From Pelovirga terrestris (GTDB lineage: Bacteria > Desulfobacterota > Desulfuromonadia > Desulfuromonadales > Geopsychrobacteraceae): a DNA stretch of 64,000 bases. How positions within the stretch are numbered: position 1 is the stretch's first letter; the number at the start of each line of letters is the position of its first letter. Shown here piece after piece: positions 45,204-55,482 of this stretch. A program made the translations under genes and the position numbers. The notes beneath the pieces were generated by a model. The model searched no databases and was not told where the DNA came from. It saw only the letters and a program-made list of their open reading frames with translations. Location of the stretch: assembly GCF_014773365.1 (NCBI RefSeq), contig NZ_JACWUN010000005.1:62001-126000 (forward strand). The letters are read 5' to 3'.

Positions 45204-47363
45204 ATGTTGATTCTGATCGTAGATGACGAAATTAAGGTTGCCCAGAGCTTGCAACTGATCCTCAAGCTGGAGGGGTTTGAAGCCCAGATTGTAACATCGG
45301 GGGCAGCAGCTTTTGAAGAGTTAGCGCGTCATCCTTACGATATAGCCCTCCTTGATCTGAACATGCCGCAGATTGATGGCATGACTGTTCTTGACCACAT
45401 CACCCGCAACCACCCTGACACCAGCGTCATTGTGGTCAGCGGCGAGTCCGAAATCAGAAAAGCTGTTCACGTTCTGAAGGCCGGAGCCAGGGACTTTGTT
45501 CGCAAACCCTACACCCCGGAAGAACTGATTTTTTCCATCAATAACGTGCGTGAAAAAATCCAACTGGAACGTGACAATCAAGCGATGATTGCGACGCTGC
45601 AGGAATCAGAGGCCCTCCATAAGTTTATTGTTCACCACTCACCCGATCTGGTCTATATGCTCGACCATCAGGGCAACTTCACCTTCGTCAACAACAATAC
45701 GGCAGAACGACTGGGTTACAAGAGACAAGAACTAATGGGTAGACACTACAGTAGTGTTGTCTACCCTGACGATCTGGACCTTGCGCAACGATACTTTATG
45801 ACCAACGCAACCTTACCCCACCACGAAAGTATCGAGTTGCGCCTGCAAGGCAAAAACAAGGGTAATATCATCCATGCTGAAATCCGCTCGATTCATATCG
45901 AACGAAAGCTTGCTGGAGGCTACCGTTTAGGCCGTGCTCGCAAGCCGGATACCCATGCTATCGGCACCTATGGCGTTGCCCGGGACATCAGCGAAAAAAA
46001 ACGCGCAGAAGAAATTATCCGCTTTCAGAATAACCACGACCTGATGACCGGCTTACCCAACCGCAGTCTCTTCCATGAGCGGCTGGAGCAGTTACTCAGT
46101 CGAGCGCGCAGCACCAACGAAACCTTTGCCCTGATCCTGATCGATATCAATCGTTTTAAGCTGATCAATGATACCTACAGTCAAGCAGTTGGTGACAGCG
46201 TCTTGCGCAGCTTCGCCGAACGCCTGGGACGCTGCTGCACAGCGGTTGACACCCTGGCACGCATCGGCGGTGATGAGTTTGCCCTGCTGATGCCTACCAG
46301 TGGTCCGGCCGACACTTTTGCCCGAGCAAGAGCCGAACGCATAGTTGAAGAGACCATGATGCCGATTCGCGCCAATGGCCACGACATCCATCTGAGTGTC
46401 AGCCTCGGTATCACCATTTATCCGGACCATGGCAACAGCTGTCAGGATCTTATGAAAAATGTTGACACCGTGCTCTGCAATCTGAAAAACCGCTCCATCA
46501 ACTCCTATGGTTTCTACAATACAACCCTGGAGAACAAAAACAGTCAAAAGGTGTTTACCGAAAATCTGATCAGGCAGGCACTAAAGAACGATCAACTGAT
46601 TGTACATTACCAACCCCTGGTCCAGGTCAGCACCTTGAAGGTAGCCAGTATAGAAGCTCTGGCCAGAATTCAATTATCCTCCGGCAACATTCTTATGCCT
46701 ACTCAATTTATCGAGACGGCAGAAGAAACCCCACTGATTCATGACATTGGCGCGCGCGTCATTGAAATTGCCTGCCGCGACCTCAAAGATTTAAACCGCA
46801 GGGGAATCAAAACCCAGGTGTCGATCAATGTCTCTGCGGTGCAGTTGCAGATGGAAAATTTCGCCGGAATAGTACTGGAGCGGATCCATTTCCATCGCCT
46901 CCGGCCACAGGACATTGAACTGGAACTGACAGAGAATGTGTTGATTCAGGATCTCAAAACCACCGTTGCCAACATCGTTGAACTCGCCGGTGCCGGAGTG
47001 AACATTGCCGTGGATGACTTTGGTACCGGGTATTCGTCCCTCTGTTATCTTGATCGTCTACCCCTCAACACCCTCAAGCTGGACAAGTCCTTCATCCAGA
47101 AAATTACGCCGGAGAACCCTGCTGAGCCGATTATTCCAGCCATGATCAGAGTCGCCGAGGGGCTGCAATTACGCTTTGTCGCCGAGGGGATAGAAACCCG
47201 GCAACAGCACGAATACCTGTTAATCCACGGGGGGACAATTGGTCAGGGATATTACTATAGTCGGCCCGTTGCAAAGGAACAGATCATCGACTATATGTTA
47301 GCGCATCATGATACGGCGGGAACATTCCAGCAAACTAAAAGCCAACAGGCGAGTCCCGGGTAG
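45204..47363 (+). CDS. response regulator with PAS, GGDEF and EAL domains
   Basis: The 719-residue protein has a receiver (1-118) with D7-D8, the phosphoacceptor D51 (LLDLNMP) and the conserved Lys near 101. A PAS domain follows (about 135-265), then GGDEF (about 275-435) with the intact GGDEF at 355-359, and EAL (about 450-700) with EAL at 484. The EAL domain also has the other catalytic motifs, including ELTEN, DDFGTGYSSL, KLDKSFI and AEGIET. Both c-di-GMP synthesis and breakdown sites look complete. It lies 81 bp after the HDOD-kinase and is its likely partner. GGGGGAAAGAG precedes the ATG. Confidence 0.95.
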   Translation: MLILIVDDEIKVAQSLQLILKLEGFEAQIVTSGAAAFEELARHPYDIALLDLNMPQIDGMTVLDHITRNHPDTSVIVVSGESEIRKAVHVLKAGARDFVRKPYTPEELIFSINNVREKIQLERDNQAMIATLQESEALHKFIVHHSPDLVYMLDHQGNFTFVNNNTAERLGYKRQELMGRHYSSVVYPDDLDLAQRYFMTNATLPHHESIELRLQGKNKGNIIHAEIRSIHIERKLAGGYRLGRARKPDTHAIGTYGVARDISEKKRAEEIIRFQNNHDLMTGLPNRSLFHERLEQLLSRARSTNETFALILIDINRFKLINDTYSQAVGDSVLRSFAERLGRCCTAVDTLARIGGDEFALLMPTSGPADTFARARAERIVEETMMPIRANGHDIHLSVSLGITIYPDHGNSCQDLMKNVDTVLCNLKNRSINSYGFYNTTLENKNSQKVFTENLIRQALKNDQLIVHYQPLVQVSTLKVASIEALARIQLSSGNILMPTQFIETAEETPLIHDIGARVIEIACRDLKDLNRRGIKTQVSINVSAVQLQMENFAGIVLERIHFHRLRPQDIELELTENVLIQDLKTTVANIVELAGAGVNIAVDDFGTGYSSLCYLDRLPLNTLKLDKSFIQKITPENPAEPIIPAMIRVAEGLQLRFVAEGIETRQQHEYLLIHGGTIGQGYYYSRPVAKEQIIDYMLAHHDTAGTFQQTKSQQASPG

Positions 47364-47377
47364 CCCGACACTCGCCT
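47347..47377. terminator. hairpin at the convergent end of the response regulator and ppdK
   Basis: AGGCGAGT pairs with ACTCGCCT, with an inner CGGG/CCCG pair, spanning the stop codon of the regulator. No T tract follows on either strand, so termination is uncertain. Confidence 0.4.
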
Positions 47378-47406
47378 GTACTATCTGACATCAAAGGAAA
47401 GAAGGG

Positions 47407-50067
47407 TTATTGATCCAGGATAGCGGCATGGGCAGCTGCCAGCCGTGCGACCGGCACCCGATAGGGGGAGCAGGACACATAATCAAGACCGATTTTATGG
47501 CAGAAAATAACACTCGATGGTTCACCACCATGTTCACCACAGATCCCCACCTTCAGATCCGGACGGGTTGAACGTCCACGCTCAAAACCAAGTTTAACCA
47601 ACTCACCGACCCCGCGCTGATCCAGGGCAACAAACGGATCTTTCTTCAGTACGCCGCGTTCGACATAATCAGGCAGAAAATTGCCGGCATCGTCGCGTGA
47701 CAGCCCATAGGTGGTCTGGGTCAGGTCGTTGGTACCGAAGGAGAAAAATTCTGCTTCTTCGGCAATGGCGTCAGCGGTCAGGCAGGCGCGTGGCAATTCG
47801 ATCATGGTACCGATCAGATATTTTACCTTAACCCCATAGCGTTCACAGACGGCATCAGCCATTTTAACCGCATTCTCACGTAAAATTCGCAGTTCATTGA
47901 CATGCGCCACCAGAGGAATCATGATTTCCGGCACGATATCAAACTGTTCATCGCGCACCAGTTCGCAGGCCGCCTCCATAATGGCCTGCACCTGCATGTC
48001 GTACACTTCGGGATAGGTGATCGCCAGACGACAACCACGGTGACCAAGCATCGGGTTAAACTCATGGAGCTTTTCCACGTGTGATTTCACTTCGGAAAAG
48101 CGGATGCCGACCGCTTGGGCCAATTCGGACACATCATCGTCGTTTTGCGGCAGGAACTCATGCAACGGAGGATCAAGCAGACGAATAGTAACCGGCAAAC
48201 CCTTCATCTCACGAAAAATCCCGAGAAAATCACTCTTCTGCATCGGCAGGATCTTATCGAGGGCCCGTTTACGTCCGGCCAGATCATTGGCCAGAATCAT
48301 TTCTCGTACGGTTTGAATCCGATCCCCCTCAAAGAACATATGCTCCGTCCGGCACAGACCAATCCCCTCAGCACCAAAGTCGCGAGCCACCTTGGAATCA
48401 TAGGGAGTGTCGGCGTTTGTCCGCACCTTCAGACGTCGGAAACTGTCGGCCCAGGCCATCAGGGTGGCAAAATCGCCGCAGACCTGAGGTTCTACCTTGG
48501 GAACATTACCTAACAACACCTCTCCGGCAGAGCCATCGAGGGTGATATATTCACCACGTTTTATCACTTGTCCGGCTTCAGTGGTAAATTGTTGTTTTTC
48601 GTAGTCGATCTTGATCGCGCCACAGCCGGAAACACAGCATTTCCCCATACCGCGGGCAACAACTGCAGCATGAGAGGTCATCCCTCCGCGAGCGGTCAGG
48701 ATGCCGCGGGCGGCATGCATACCGTGAATATCCTCCGGGCTGGTTTCAACCCGCACGAGAATCACATCTTTTTTAAGCCGTGCCAACTCTTCTGCTTCAT
48801 CGGCGGTGAAGATGACCTGGCCACTGGCAGCCCCGGGAGACGCCGGCAGCCCTTTGGCGATCACCTGCTTCTCCGCCTGAGGATCGAGGGAGGGATGAAG
48901 CAGTTGATCGAGCTGATCGGGACTGACCCGCAGGACCGCTTCCTGTTCGCTGATCAAGCCCTCATTGACCATCTCCACGGCGATCCGGATGGCGGCGTGG
49001 GCCGTGCGCTTACCGGTGCGGGTCTGCAGCATGTAGAGTTTCCCTTTCTCGATGGTAAACTCGATGTCCTGCATGTCCTTGTAATGCCGTTCAAGCAAGT
49101 CGCGAATCTTTGCCAGTTCCTGGTAGCTTGCCGGCATCACCTCTTCCATCGCCGGCAGGTCCCCTTCCTGATACTTGGCGCGATTGATCGGCTGCGGGGT
49201 ACGAATCCCGGCAACCACATCCTCCCCCTGGGCGTTGACCAGATATTCTCCGTAAAAGTAGTTTTCTCCGGTCGAAGGATCACGGGTAAAGGCAACACCG
49301 GTGGCGCAATCATCCCCCATATTGCCGAACACCATCGCCTGAACGTTGACGGCAGTACCCCAATGGGCCGGGATGCCGTTGAGTTTGCGATAGGTGACGG
49401 CGCGAGGGTTCATCCAGGAACCGAATACGGCACTGATCGCGCCCCACAGCTGCTCCTGCGGATCTTCAGGAAAATCCTGGTTCAGGGTTTGTTTGCAACT
49501 CGCCTTGAAATCGGCAACCAGTTGTTTGAGATCATCGGCAGACAGCTGGGTATCGAGGGCAACGCCGCGTTGTTGTTTTTTCTGGTCGAGGAGGTGTTCG
49601 AGGATTTCACCGTCCATCCCCATGACAACGTTGGAATACATCTGAATGAAACGACGGTAGGAATCGTAGGCAAAACGGGGGTCGTTACTCTGTTTGATCA
49701 CCCCTTGAATGGTCTGGTCGTTAAGTCCGAGGTTGAGCACCGTGTCCATCATCCCCGGCATCGAAGCCGGAGCACCGGAGCGCACTGATACCAACAGCGG
49801 ATTGGCGGCGTCGCCGAACCCTTTACCCATCCGTTTTTCCAGCAACTGCAGGGCGTTCGCCACCTGCTCGCGAACCTCATCGGGGTAGTCCCGATCGTTG
49901 GCATAAAAGGCCTTGCATACTTCGGTGGTCATCGTGAAACCAGGTGGCACCGGCAGACCGATCGAGGTCATATCCGCAAGATTCATCCCTTTGCCACCAA
50001 GCAACTCACGCATGGTACTGTCACCGTCAGCCTGCCCCTCTCCGAAAGAATATACGAATTTTGCCAT
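47407..50067 (-). CDS. ppdK: pyruvate, phosphate dikinase
   Basis: PpdK interconverts pyruvate, ATP and Pi with PEP, AMP and PPi, linking the acetate/pyruvate pool to gluconeogenesis. The 886-residue protein has the nucleotide domain with LLGGKGMNLADMTSIGLPVPPGFTMTTE, the phosphohistidine domain with GGMTSHAAVVARGMGK (His466), and the PEP-binding barrel with GIGLCRTEHMF, MIELPRACL and GTNDLTQTTYG. Length and order are typical. GGAGAGATCAGG leads to the ATG. Confidence 0.98.
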   Translation of the reverse strand: MAKFVYSFGEGQADGDSTMRELLGGKGMNLADMTSIGLPVPPGFTMTTEVCKAFYANDRDYPDEVREQVANALQLLEKRMGKGFGDAANPLLVSVRSGAPASMPGMMDTVLNLGLNDQTIQGVIKQSNDPRFAYDSYRRFIQMYSNVVMGMDGEILEHLLDQKKQQRGVALDTQLSADDLKQLVADFKASCKQTLNQDFPEDPQEQLWGAISAVFGSWMNPRAVTYRKLNGIPAHWGTAVNVQAMVFGNMGDDCATGVAFTRDPSTGENYFYGEYLVNAQGEDVVAGIRTPQPINRAKYQEGDLPAMEEVMPASYQELAKIRDLLERHYKDMQDIEFTIEKGKLYMLQTRTGKRTAHAAIRIAVEMVNEGLISEQEAVLRVSPDQLDQLLHPSLDPQAEKQVIAKGLPASPGAASGQVIFTADEAEELARLKKDVILVRVETSPEDIHGMHAARGILTARGGMTSHAAVVARGMGKCCVSGCGAIKIDYEKQQFTTEAGQVIKRGEYITLDGSAGEVLLGNVPKVEPQVCGDFATLMAWADSFRRLKVRTNADTPYDSKVARDFGAEGIGLCRTEHMFFEGDRIQTVREMILANDLAGRKRALDKILPMQKSDFLGIFREMKGLPVTIRLLDPPLHEFLPQNDDDVSELAQAVGIRFSEVKSHVEKLHEFNPMLGHRGCRLAITYPEVYDMQVQAIMEAACELVRDEQFDIVPEIMIPLVAHVNELRILRENAVKMADAVCERYGVKVKYLIGTMIELPRACLTADAIAEEAEFFSFGTNDLTQTTYGLSRDDAGNFLPDYVERGVLKKDPFVALDQRGVGELVKLGFERGRSTRPDLKVGICGEHGGEPSSVIFCHKIGLDYVSCSPYRVPVARLAAAHAAILDQ

Positions 50068-50113
50068 CCTGATCTCTCCTTACAGGTAAAAATACCATCA
50101 ATTAAATAGTGTT

Positions 50114-52174
50114 TCAGGACAAACGACTAAAGTCAGCAATGCCACTGAACAGGGTGGAAATTGCCGCCAGCAACGCCAGCCGATTAGTTCTGAGCGAAGC
50201 ATCCTCAACCATTACCATCACATCATCAAAAAAAGCATCGACCGGCTTGCGTAACCGGGCGACGGACTCAAGGGCAGCAACGTAATCACCCCTTTTAATC
50301 GCAACCGAGACATTTTGTTCCACCAGTTGCAATTGCTGATACAAATCCTTTTCACTGCTCTCCACCAGCAGTTGTTCATCAAGCCGGGTATCGGTCTGCT
50401 GCTTGACCATATTGCCGACCCGCTTGAAGGCGACGCTCAGCAAATCAAAATCAGCTCGCTGTTTCAACGTCGTCAAGGCCTTGATGCGCGCCAGGGCATC
50501 GACCGGCACAGTAAAAGAGGCACTCAATACCGCATCAACGACATCGGCAGGGTACTGCTGCGCCAACTGGTTGACCAGTCGCAGACGGATAAAGGAGACC
50601 ACATCATCCACAACCTCTTGCGCCGGGCGCTGACGCTTGTTATCAAGTAAAGCAACACTGCGAGCGATCAACTCGGGGATGGACAGAGCATAACCACGAT
50701 CGAGGATAATGCTCAGAATGCCAATAGCGTTGCGTCGCAAGGCGTAGGGATCGGCAGTTCCGGTAGGAATCAGACCAACGCTGAAACAGCCGCAGATAGT
50801 ATCAATTTTGTCGGCAATAGAGACAAAAGCACCGATATCGTCGGCAGGCAGAACGCCCCCGGCCTGGGTTGGCAGGTAGTGTTCGTAAATAGCTGTTGCG
50901 ACACGCGGGTCCTCACCTTCGAGCAGGGCATATTCGCGTCCCATCACCCCTTGCAACTCCGGGAACTCATAAACCATGCCGGTCTCCAGATCGCACTTGG
51001 CCAACAGCGCGGCACGGCGCGTCAGCGCCAGAGTATCCGGTGCAAACTGCTCTGCCAGCTTAGCAGCAAGTTCACTGAAACGTTCAACTTTTTCAAAGCT
51101 GGTGCCGAGTTGCGCCTGATAGACAACTTTTTTTAGTGCGTCAAGACGCTTCTCAAGGGGAGTTTTTTGATCTTCGCGCCAGAAAAACATCGCGTCGGCC
51201 AGGCGAGCCTTCAGCACGCGCTCATTACCGGCCACCACCACCGCTGGATCAACTGCCTGGGTATTGGCTATGGTAATAAAATGGGGCAGCAACGTACCCT
51301 GCTCGTCGACCAGAGTAAAATAGCGCTGATGCTCACGCATACTGGTAATCAGCAGCTCCGATGGCAATTGGAGAAAACCGGCTTCGATGGAACCGGCCAG
51401 AGCCTGTGGCGACTCAACCAGGAAGGTTACCTCCTGTAATAATTCGTCATCAGGATTGATGCGTCCCCCCAGTTGATCAGCCAGGGCGTGCAACTGCTCT
51501 TCGATCAACTGACGGCGGGCAGCAATATCAACCATGACATGATGTTGCCGCGCTTGTTCAACATAATCCTCAACCCCGGTAACCCTGAATTCATCCGGCG
51601 CCATAAAACGGTGCCCGCGTGAACGATTTCCACTCTGCAGATCGCCATAGGTCACCGGTACCACTTCACCGCCGTAAAGGGCAACGATCCAATGAACCGG
51701 GCGTGCAAAGCGCACATCCAGATCCTTCCAGCGCATCGATTTTTTAAAGCTGATTTTATTGATGACGCGGGTCAAGATCTCCGGCAGTTGATCGCTGGTG
51801 TCACCCCCTTCAATAATCTTTGAGATCCCGAGATAGTCCCCTTTTTCGGTCTGCACAATCTTCAGATCCGCCACCTCAACACCATTAGTGCGGGCAAAAC
51901 CGATGGCGGCTTTGGTTGGCTGCCCCTGCCCATCATAAGCGATACGCGCGGGTGGACCGGTCAGTTCAAGCTCCTGACGCTGTTGTACCGATGACACCTC
52001 CGCAACAGAAATCGCCAGTCGCCGCGGGGTGGCAAAAGTCGTGACCTCACCATGAGGGATACGGGCGTGTTCAAGTTCCTGACGCAGCAGGTTTTCCATA
52101 TCGTTAAGGGCACGAGGAATAAACCCGGCGGGTATCTCCTCGGTACCTAATTCGAGAAACAGTTCTGCAGACAT
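50114..52174 (-). CDS. glyS: glycyl-tRNA synthetase beta subunit
   Basis: The 686-residue beta subunit of the alpha2-beta2 enzyme binds tRNA-Gly. It starts MSAELFLELGTEEIPAGF and has the family stretches SMRWKDLDVRFARPVHWIVAL, ESPQALAGSIE, and the HD-like core with KCDLETGMVYEFPELQGVMGREYA. The C-terminal part resembles an anticodon-binding domain. ATG 52174 follows GGAG; an in-frame ATG four codons earlier is less well placed. It is 46 bp downstream of glyQ. Confidence 0.97.
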   Translation of the reverse strand: MSAELFLELGTEEIPAGFIPRALNDMENLLRQELEHARIPHGEVTTFATPRRLAISVAEVSSVQQRQELELTGPPARIAYDGQGQPTKAAIGFARTNGVEVADLKIVQTEKGDYLGISKIIEGGDTSDQLPEILTRVINKISFKKSMRWKDLDVRFARPVHWIVALYGGEVVPVTYGDLQSGNRSRGHRFMAPDEFRVTGVEDYVEQARQHHVMVDIAARRQLIEEQLHALADQLGGRINPDDELLQEVTFLVESPQALAGSIEAGFLQLPSELLITSMREHQRYFTLVDEQGTLLPHFITIANTQAVDPAVVVAGNERVLKARLADAMFFWREDQKTPLEKRLDALKKVVYQAQLGTSFEKVERFSELAAKLAEQFAPDTLALTRRAALLAKCDLETGMVYEFPELQGVMGREYALLEGEDPRVATAIYEHYLPTQAGGVLPADDIGAFVSIADKIDTICGCFSVGLIPTGTADPYALRRNAIGILSIILDRGYALSIPELIARSVALLDNKRQRPAQEVVDDVVSFIRLRLVNQLAQQYPADVVDAVLSASFTVPVDALARIKALTTLKQRADFDLLSVAFKRVGNMVKQQTDTRLDEQLLVESSEKDLYQQLQLVEQNVSVAIKRGDYVAALESVARLRKPVDAFFDDVMVMVEDASLRTNRLALLAAISTLFSGIADFSRLS

Positions 52175-52219
52175 GTATGTCTCCAATCCTTGCAGGCAAT
52201 TAGCACCCGGTAGAAGCAG

Positions 52220-53089
52220 CTATTTTTTTAGCAGGGGAAAACCAAGTCGTTCCCGTTGTTCAACATAGGCACTAGCGCAAAGCTTGGCCATATTACGCAC
52301 CCTGCCGATATAACCGGCACGCTCGGTCACCGAAATAGCCCCGCGGGCATCAAGCAGGTTAAATGTGTGTGAACACTTCAGGACAAAATCGTAGGCTGGG
52401 AATACCAGCTTTTTCTCAGCCAGTCGCACCGATTCCTTTTCGTACATGTTAAAAAGCTGAAACAGCATGGCAGTATCAGCTTCTTCAAAGTTATAATGGG
52501 AAAATTCGACCTCAGTTTGATGGTGTACATCACCGTAGCGAATCCCTTTGACCCATTCCAGATCGTAGACGTTATCTACGCCCTGAAGGTACATGGCAAT
52601 ACGCTCAATCCCGTAGGTTATCTCTCCAGGGATCGGCTTTAAATCGATACCGCCACATTGTTGAAAGTAGGTGAACTGGGTAATTTCCATCCCGTCGAGC
52701 CACACCTCCCAACCCAGTCCCCAGGCTCCCAGGGTAGGGGATTCCCAATCGTCTTCAACAAAACGGATATCGTGCGCAAGAGGATCGATACCAAAACTCT
52801 TGAGCGAATCGAGGTACAGATCCTGAATATTGAGGGGCGAGGGCTTGAGAATAACCTGGAATTGATAATAGTGCTGCAGACGATTGGGATTTTCACCATA
52901 GCGCCCATCAGTTGGGCGCCGCGACGGCTCAACATAAGCAACATTCCAGGGCTCAGGACCGAGAGCGCGCAGAAAAGTCGCAGGATTAAAGGTTCCGGCA
53001 CCTTTTTCGATGTCGTAGGGCTGTTGAATAATACACCCCTGGGCGGCCCAGAAGTTCTGCAGGGAAAGGATTAGTTCCTGAAAAGTCAC
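52220..53089 (-). CDS. glyQ: glycyl-tRNA synthetase alpha subunit
   Basis: The 289-residue catalytic subunit makes glycyl-adenylate. It has [19 protein letters not shown], the class II motif region [30 protein letters not shown], and [17 protein letters not shown] start at GTG 53089 because a strong TTGGAGGTACC site precedes it; an ATG 11 codons upstream is not conserved. It is co-directional with glyS. Confidence 0.97.
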   Translation of the reverse strand: MTFQELILSLQNFWAAQGCIIQQPYDIEKGAGTFNPATFLRALGPEPWNVAYVEPSRRPTDGRYGENPNRLQHYYQFQVILKPSPLNIQDLYLDSLKSFGIDPLAHDIRFVEDDWESPTLGAWGLGWEVWLDGMEITQFTYFQQCGGIDLKPIPGEITYGIERIAMYLQGVDNVYDLEWVKGIRYGDVHHQTEVEFSHYNFEEADTAMLFQLFNMYEKESVRLAEKKLVFPAYDFVLKCSHTFNLLDARGAISVTERAGYIGRVRNMAKLCASAYVEQRERLGFPLLKK

Positions 53090-53180
53090 GGTACCTCCAA
53101 GAAACAGGCAACAGCCCGTCACAACGGATAAAAGGAAAGGTCATCTGCGTTCGGGAGTTTAGCTATCACCCTTAAGGATG

Positions 53181-53945
53181 TCAAGATTCTGATTCACGGG
53201 CACTTACGCGGGCGAGAAACTTCAACGAATTGGGTTCACGTGGCAGAATTTGTCGGAGCACCTGGGAAAGCAGCAGATGACCATCACGAATTGTTGTCGC
53301 GCCAAGCTTAAAACCGTCAAACCGGTGATGGGAAACCCGCAGTGAACGGGCTAGTGAGCCCAGGCTGCCCAGGCTGACCTCAAGATCGTTGGTACCGGCA
53401 CAATCACGGCAAAGACTGCCGCCACGCTGAGAATCAAAACAAATCGGCTCGTTATCAAATATTTTCAGGCATTCACTGCAATGTAATAGGTGAGGGATAT
53501 ACCCAAGCAGGTAAACCAGCCGCAACTCCAACAGCAGGCGTGCGACGTCATGGTCCCCGCCCCGCTCAAGGTAGTCAAGATAACTGCACAGCAGTTCGTA
53601 AATCCTTTGATAATCTTCCGTCTCAGCTGCCAACAGCTCGACCAGCTCTACCCCGTATCCAGCCAGAGCCAGACGATCCAGGTCCGTGCGCAAGCCGCTG
53701 CGGGGGGTAAGCAGATCAGCCTCCTGCAAAGTCCAGAGGTCCCCCCGTCCCTGACGCCAGTGAAACACCGCCTGGCTAAAAGGTTCCAGGGCCGGACCAA
53801 AGCGCTTACGGCTGTTGCGTGCTGATCGGGCAAAGCCCTTTTTAATCCCCCAGGCTGCAGTAAACACACTGACGATACGATCCGCTTCACCATAATTAAC
53901 ATAGCGCAACACCACTCCTTCACACCGTAGCAGGGCACCTTTCAT
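53181..53945 (-). CDS. recO: DNA repair protein RecO
   Basis: RecO with RecR loads RecA at gaps. The 254-residue protein has the N-terminal OB fold (RCEGVVLRYVNYGEADRIVSVFT), LGPALEPF-like RFGPALEPFSQAVFH, and a zinc-finger-like pair of cysteines (HCSEC ... CRDC) at about residues 160-190. ATG 53945 lies eight bases after AGGG and 13 bp after the mgtE stop; GTG 53951 is an alternative. Confidence 0.94.
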   Translation of the reverse strand: MKGALLRCEGVVLRYVNYGEADRIVSVFTAAWGIKKGFARSARNSRKRFGPALEPFSQAVFHWRQGRGDLWTLQEADLLTPRSGLRTDLDRLALAGYGVELVELLAAETEDYQRIYELLCSYLDYLERGGDHDVARLLLELRLVYLLGYIPHLLHCSECLKIFDNEPICFDSQRGGSLCRDCAGTNDLEVSLGSLGSLARSLRVSHHRFDGFKLGATTIRDGHLLLSQVLRQILPREPNSLKFLARVSARESES

Positions 53946-53958
53946 GGTCACACCCTGA

Positions 53959-55329
53959 TCAGATCAACAGCCGAAGGAAGATCGTAGCGGTACCAAAATA
54001 GATAAGTATTCCGGTAATATCGTTGGCAGTTTGAATAAAGGGACTGGATGCAATAGCAGGATCGATCCCCACTTTTTTGAAAAATGACGGGACAATGACG
54101 CCCATACAGGCAGCCACCGTGATGGCGGCCGACATGGCAATACCAACCACCAGACCAAGGTACAGATTCTGGTGCCAGGACATCGCCACCAGCGCAATGA
54201 CCAAACCACAGACCAAGCCCATAATCAATCCGACCCGCAATTCCTTGAAAAACACCTGGCGCAAACTACCAAAGTCGATTCGTCCGGTAGCAAAACCGCG
54301 AATCAGAATAGTCGAGGATTGACCCCCAACATTACCACCCATGCCGGTAATGACCGGCACAAAAGAAATCAGCATTATCGCCTGTTCCAGGGTTGTCTTG
54401 AACATCCACATCAGAATGCCGGTCGTAACCCCCCCCAGCAGGGTCATCAGTAACCATGGCAAACGCAAACGGGCGATACTGAAGGATCGGAACCCAAGCA
54501 ATAATTCCTCTTCCGTTGTCCCGGCCATCCGCAGGATATCTTCGGTGGCTTCATCCCGCATAACGTCGATAACGTCATCAACGGTGATAACCCCCATAAG
54601 TTTACCGTGCTCATCAACAACCGGTATGGCAAGAATATTGTACTTGGCGACTAATTCAGCAACATACTCCTGATCCATATCAACCCGCACACGTATCACG
54701 TTGGTAGACATGATCTCCGCCAGCTTGGTGTGAGGAGGTACGGTCAGGAGTTGGCGCAACGATAGAACACCAACCAGATGGTTATGCTCATCGGTAACAT
54801 AGACGTAAAAAACCATCTCGTAGTCCTGAGCATCGTGCAATTTTTCAATCGCCTGCTTAACCGTGATGTCCTGATTAAGAAAAAAAACGTCCGTCGACAT
54901 GATGCCGCCGGCTGAGTCTTCGTCATAAGCCAGCAAACGCTCAACGTCTTCAGAATGGTCATCATGCATTTCGGTCAGCAAGTCTTCCGCCAGACTGTCA
55001 GGAAGACTGCGAATAAACAGCGCACTGTCATCATCGGCCATTTGATGAACAACGGAAACCAGATAGTCACGATCAAGAAGACCGGCAAGTTCCGGCCATG
55101 AGTCGGGATCTAATTCAGCAAGAACATCTGCTGCCCGTTCAAGATCAGGGATTAAAGACAGCAGGGTTTTTTGCTCTTCAATCGTAAAATAACGAAAGAT
55201 ATGTGCAATATCGGCGGGATGGATCTTTGTCAGTGCTTTTTTTAAGTTGGGAGTAGCATCGCGGCGGAGCAATTTGCTGATCGACTCCTGAAGCAAACGC
55301 ATCTTGTTTTCGTGCATAATGTCCACCAT
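53959..55329 (-). CDS. mgtE: MgtE magnesium transporter
   Basis: A 456-residue divalent-cation channel. It has an N-terminal MgtE_N superhelix (about 15-125), two CBS domains (about 130-255, MSTDVFFLNQDITVKQAIEKLH and MSTNVIRVRVDMDQEYVAELV), a plug helix, and five membrane helices with FVPVITGMGGNVGGQSSTILIRG lining the pore. Magnesium binding to the cytosolic part is expected to gate it. ATG 55329 and ATG 55317 are both plausible starts. It follows the ribosomal operon terminator. Confidence 0.95.
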   Translation of the reverse strand: MVDIMHENKMRLLQESISKLLRRDATPNLKKALTKIHPADIAHIFRYFTIEEQKTLLSLIPDLERAADVLAELDPDSWPELAGLLDRDYLVSVVHQMADDDSALFIRSLPDSLAEDLLTEMHDDHSEDVERLLAYDEDSAGGIMSTDVFFLNQDITVKQAIEKLHDAQDYEMVFYVYVTDEHNHLVGVLSLRQLLTVPPHTKLAEIMSTNVIRVRVDMDQEYVAELVAKYNILAIPVVDEHGKLMGVITVDDVIDVMRDEATEDILRMAGTTEEELLLGFRSFSIARLRLPWLLMTLLGGVTTGILMWMFKTTLEQAIMLISFVPVITGMGGNVGGQSSTILIRGFATGRIDFGSLRQVFFKELRVGLIMGLVCGLVIALVAMSWHQNLYLGLVVGIAMSAAITVAACMGVIVPSFFKKVGIDPAIASSPFIQTANDITGILIYFGTATIFLRLLI

Positions 55330-55422
55330 TCCAGAATAAAATCCGCCAAAATACCGTTTGCAGTCGAATGTGATATGAGTCTGTTTAAAGCATTCACAAT
55401 CCGTCTGGTTATCATCACCAAC

Positions 55423-55460
55423 GAAAAAAGGGCAAAGAGGATGATATCTCTTTGCCCTTA
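55423..55460 (-). terminator. terminator of the spc/alpha ribosomal operon
   Basis: On the minus strand AAGGGCAAAGA pairs with TCTTTGCCCTT over 11 bp around a 10-base loop, followed by a T tract. It sits 23 bp after rplQ. Confidence 0.92.
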
Positions 55461-55482
55461 AGAATTAAACGACTGGCTAAAA

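Noticed and set aside
48568-49788. 406-codon plus-strand frame opposite ppdK
   Set aside because: Long antisense frames are common opposite highly biased genes; no start signal and no domain seen.
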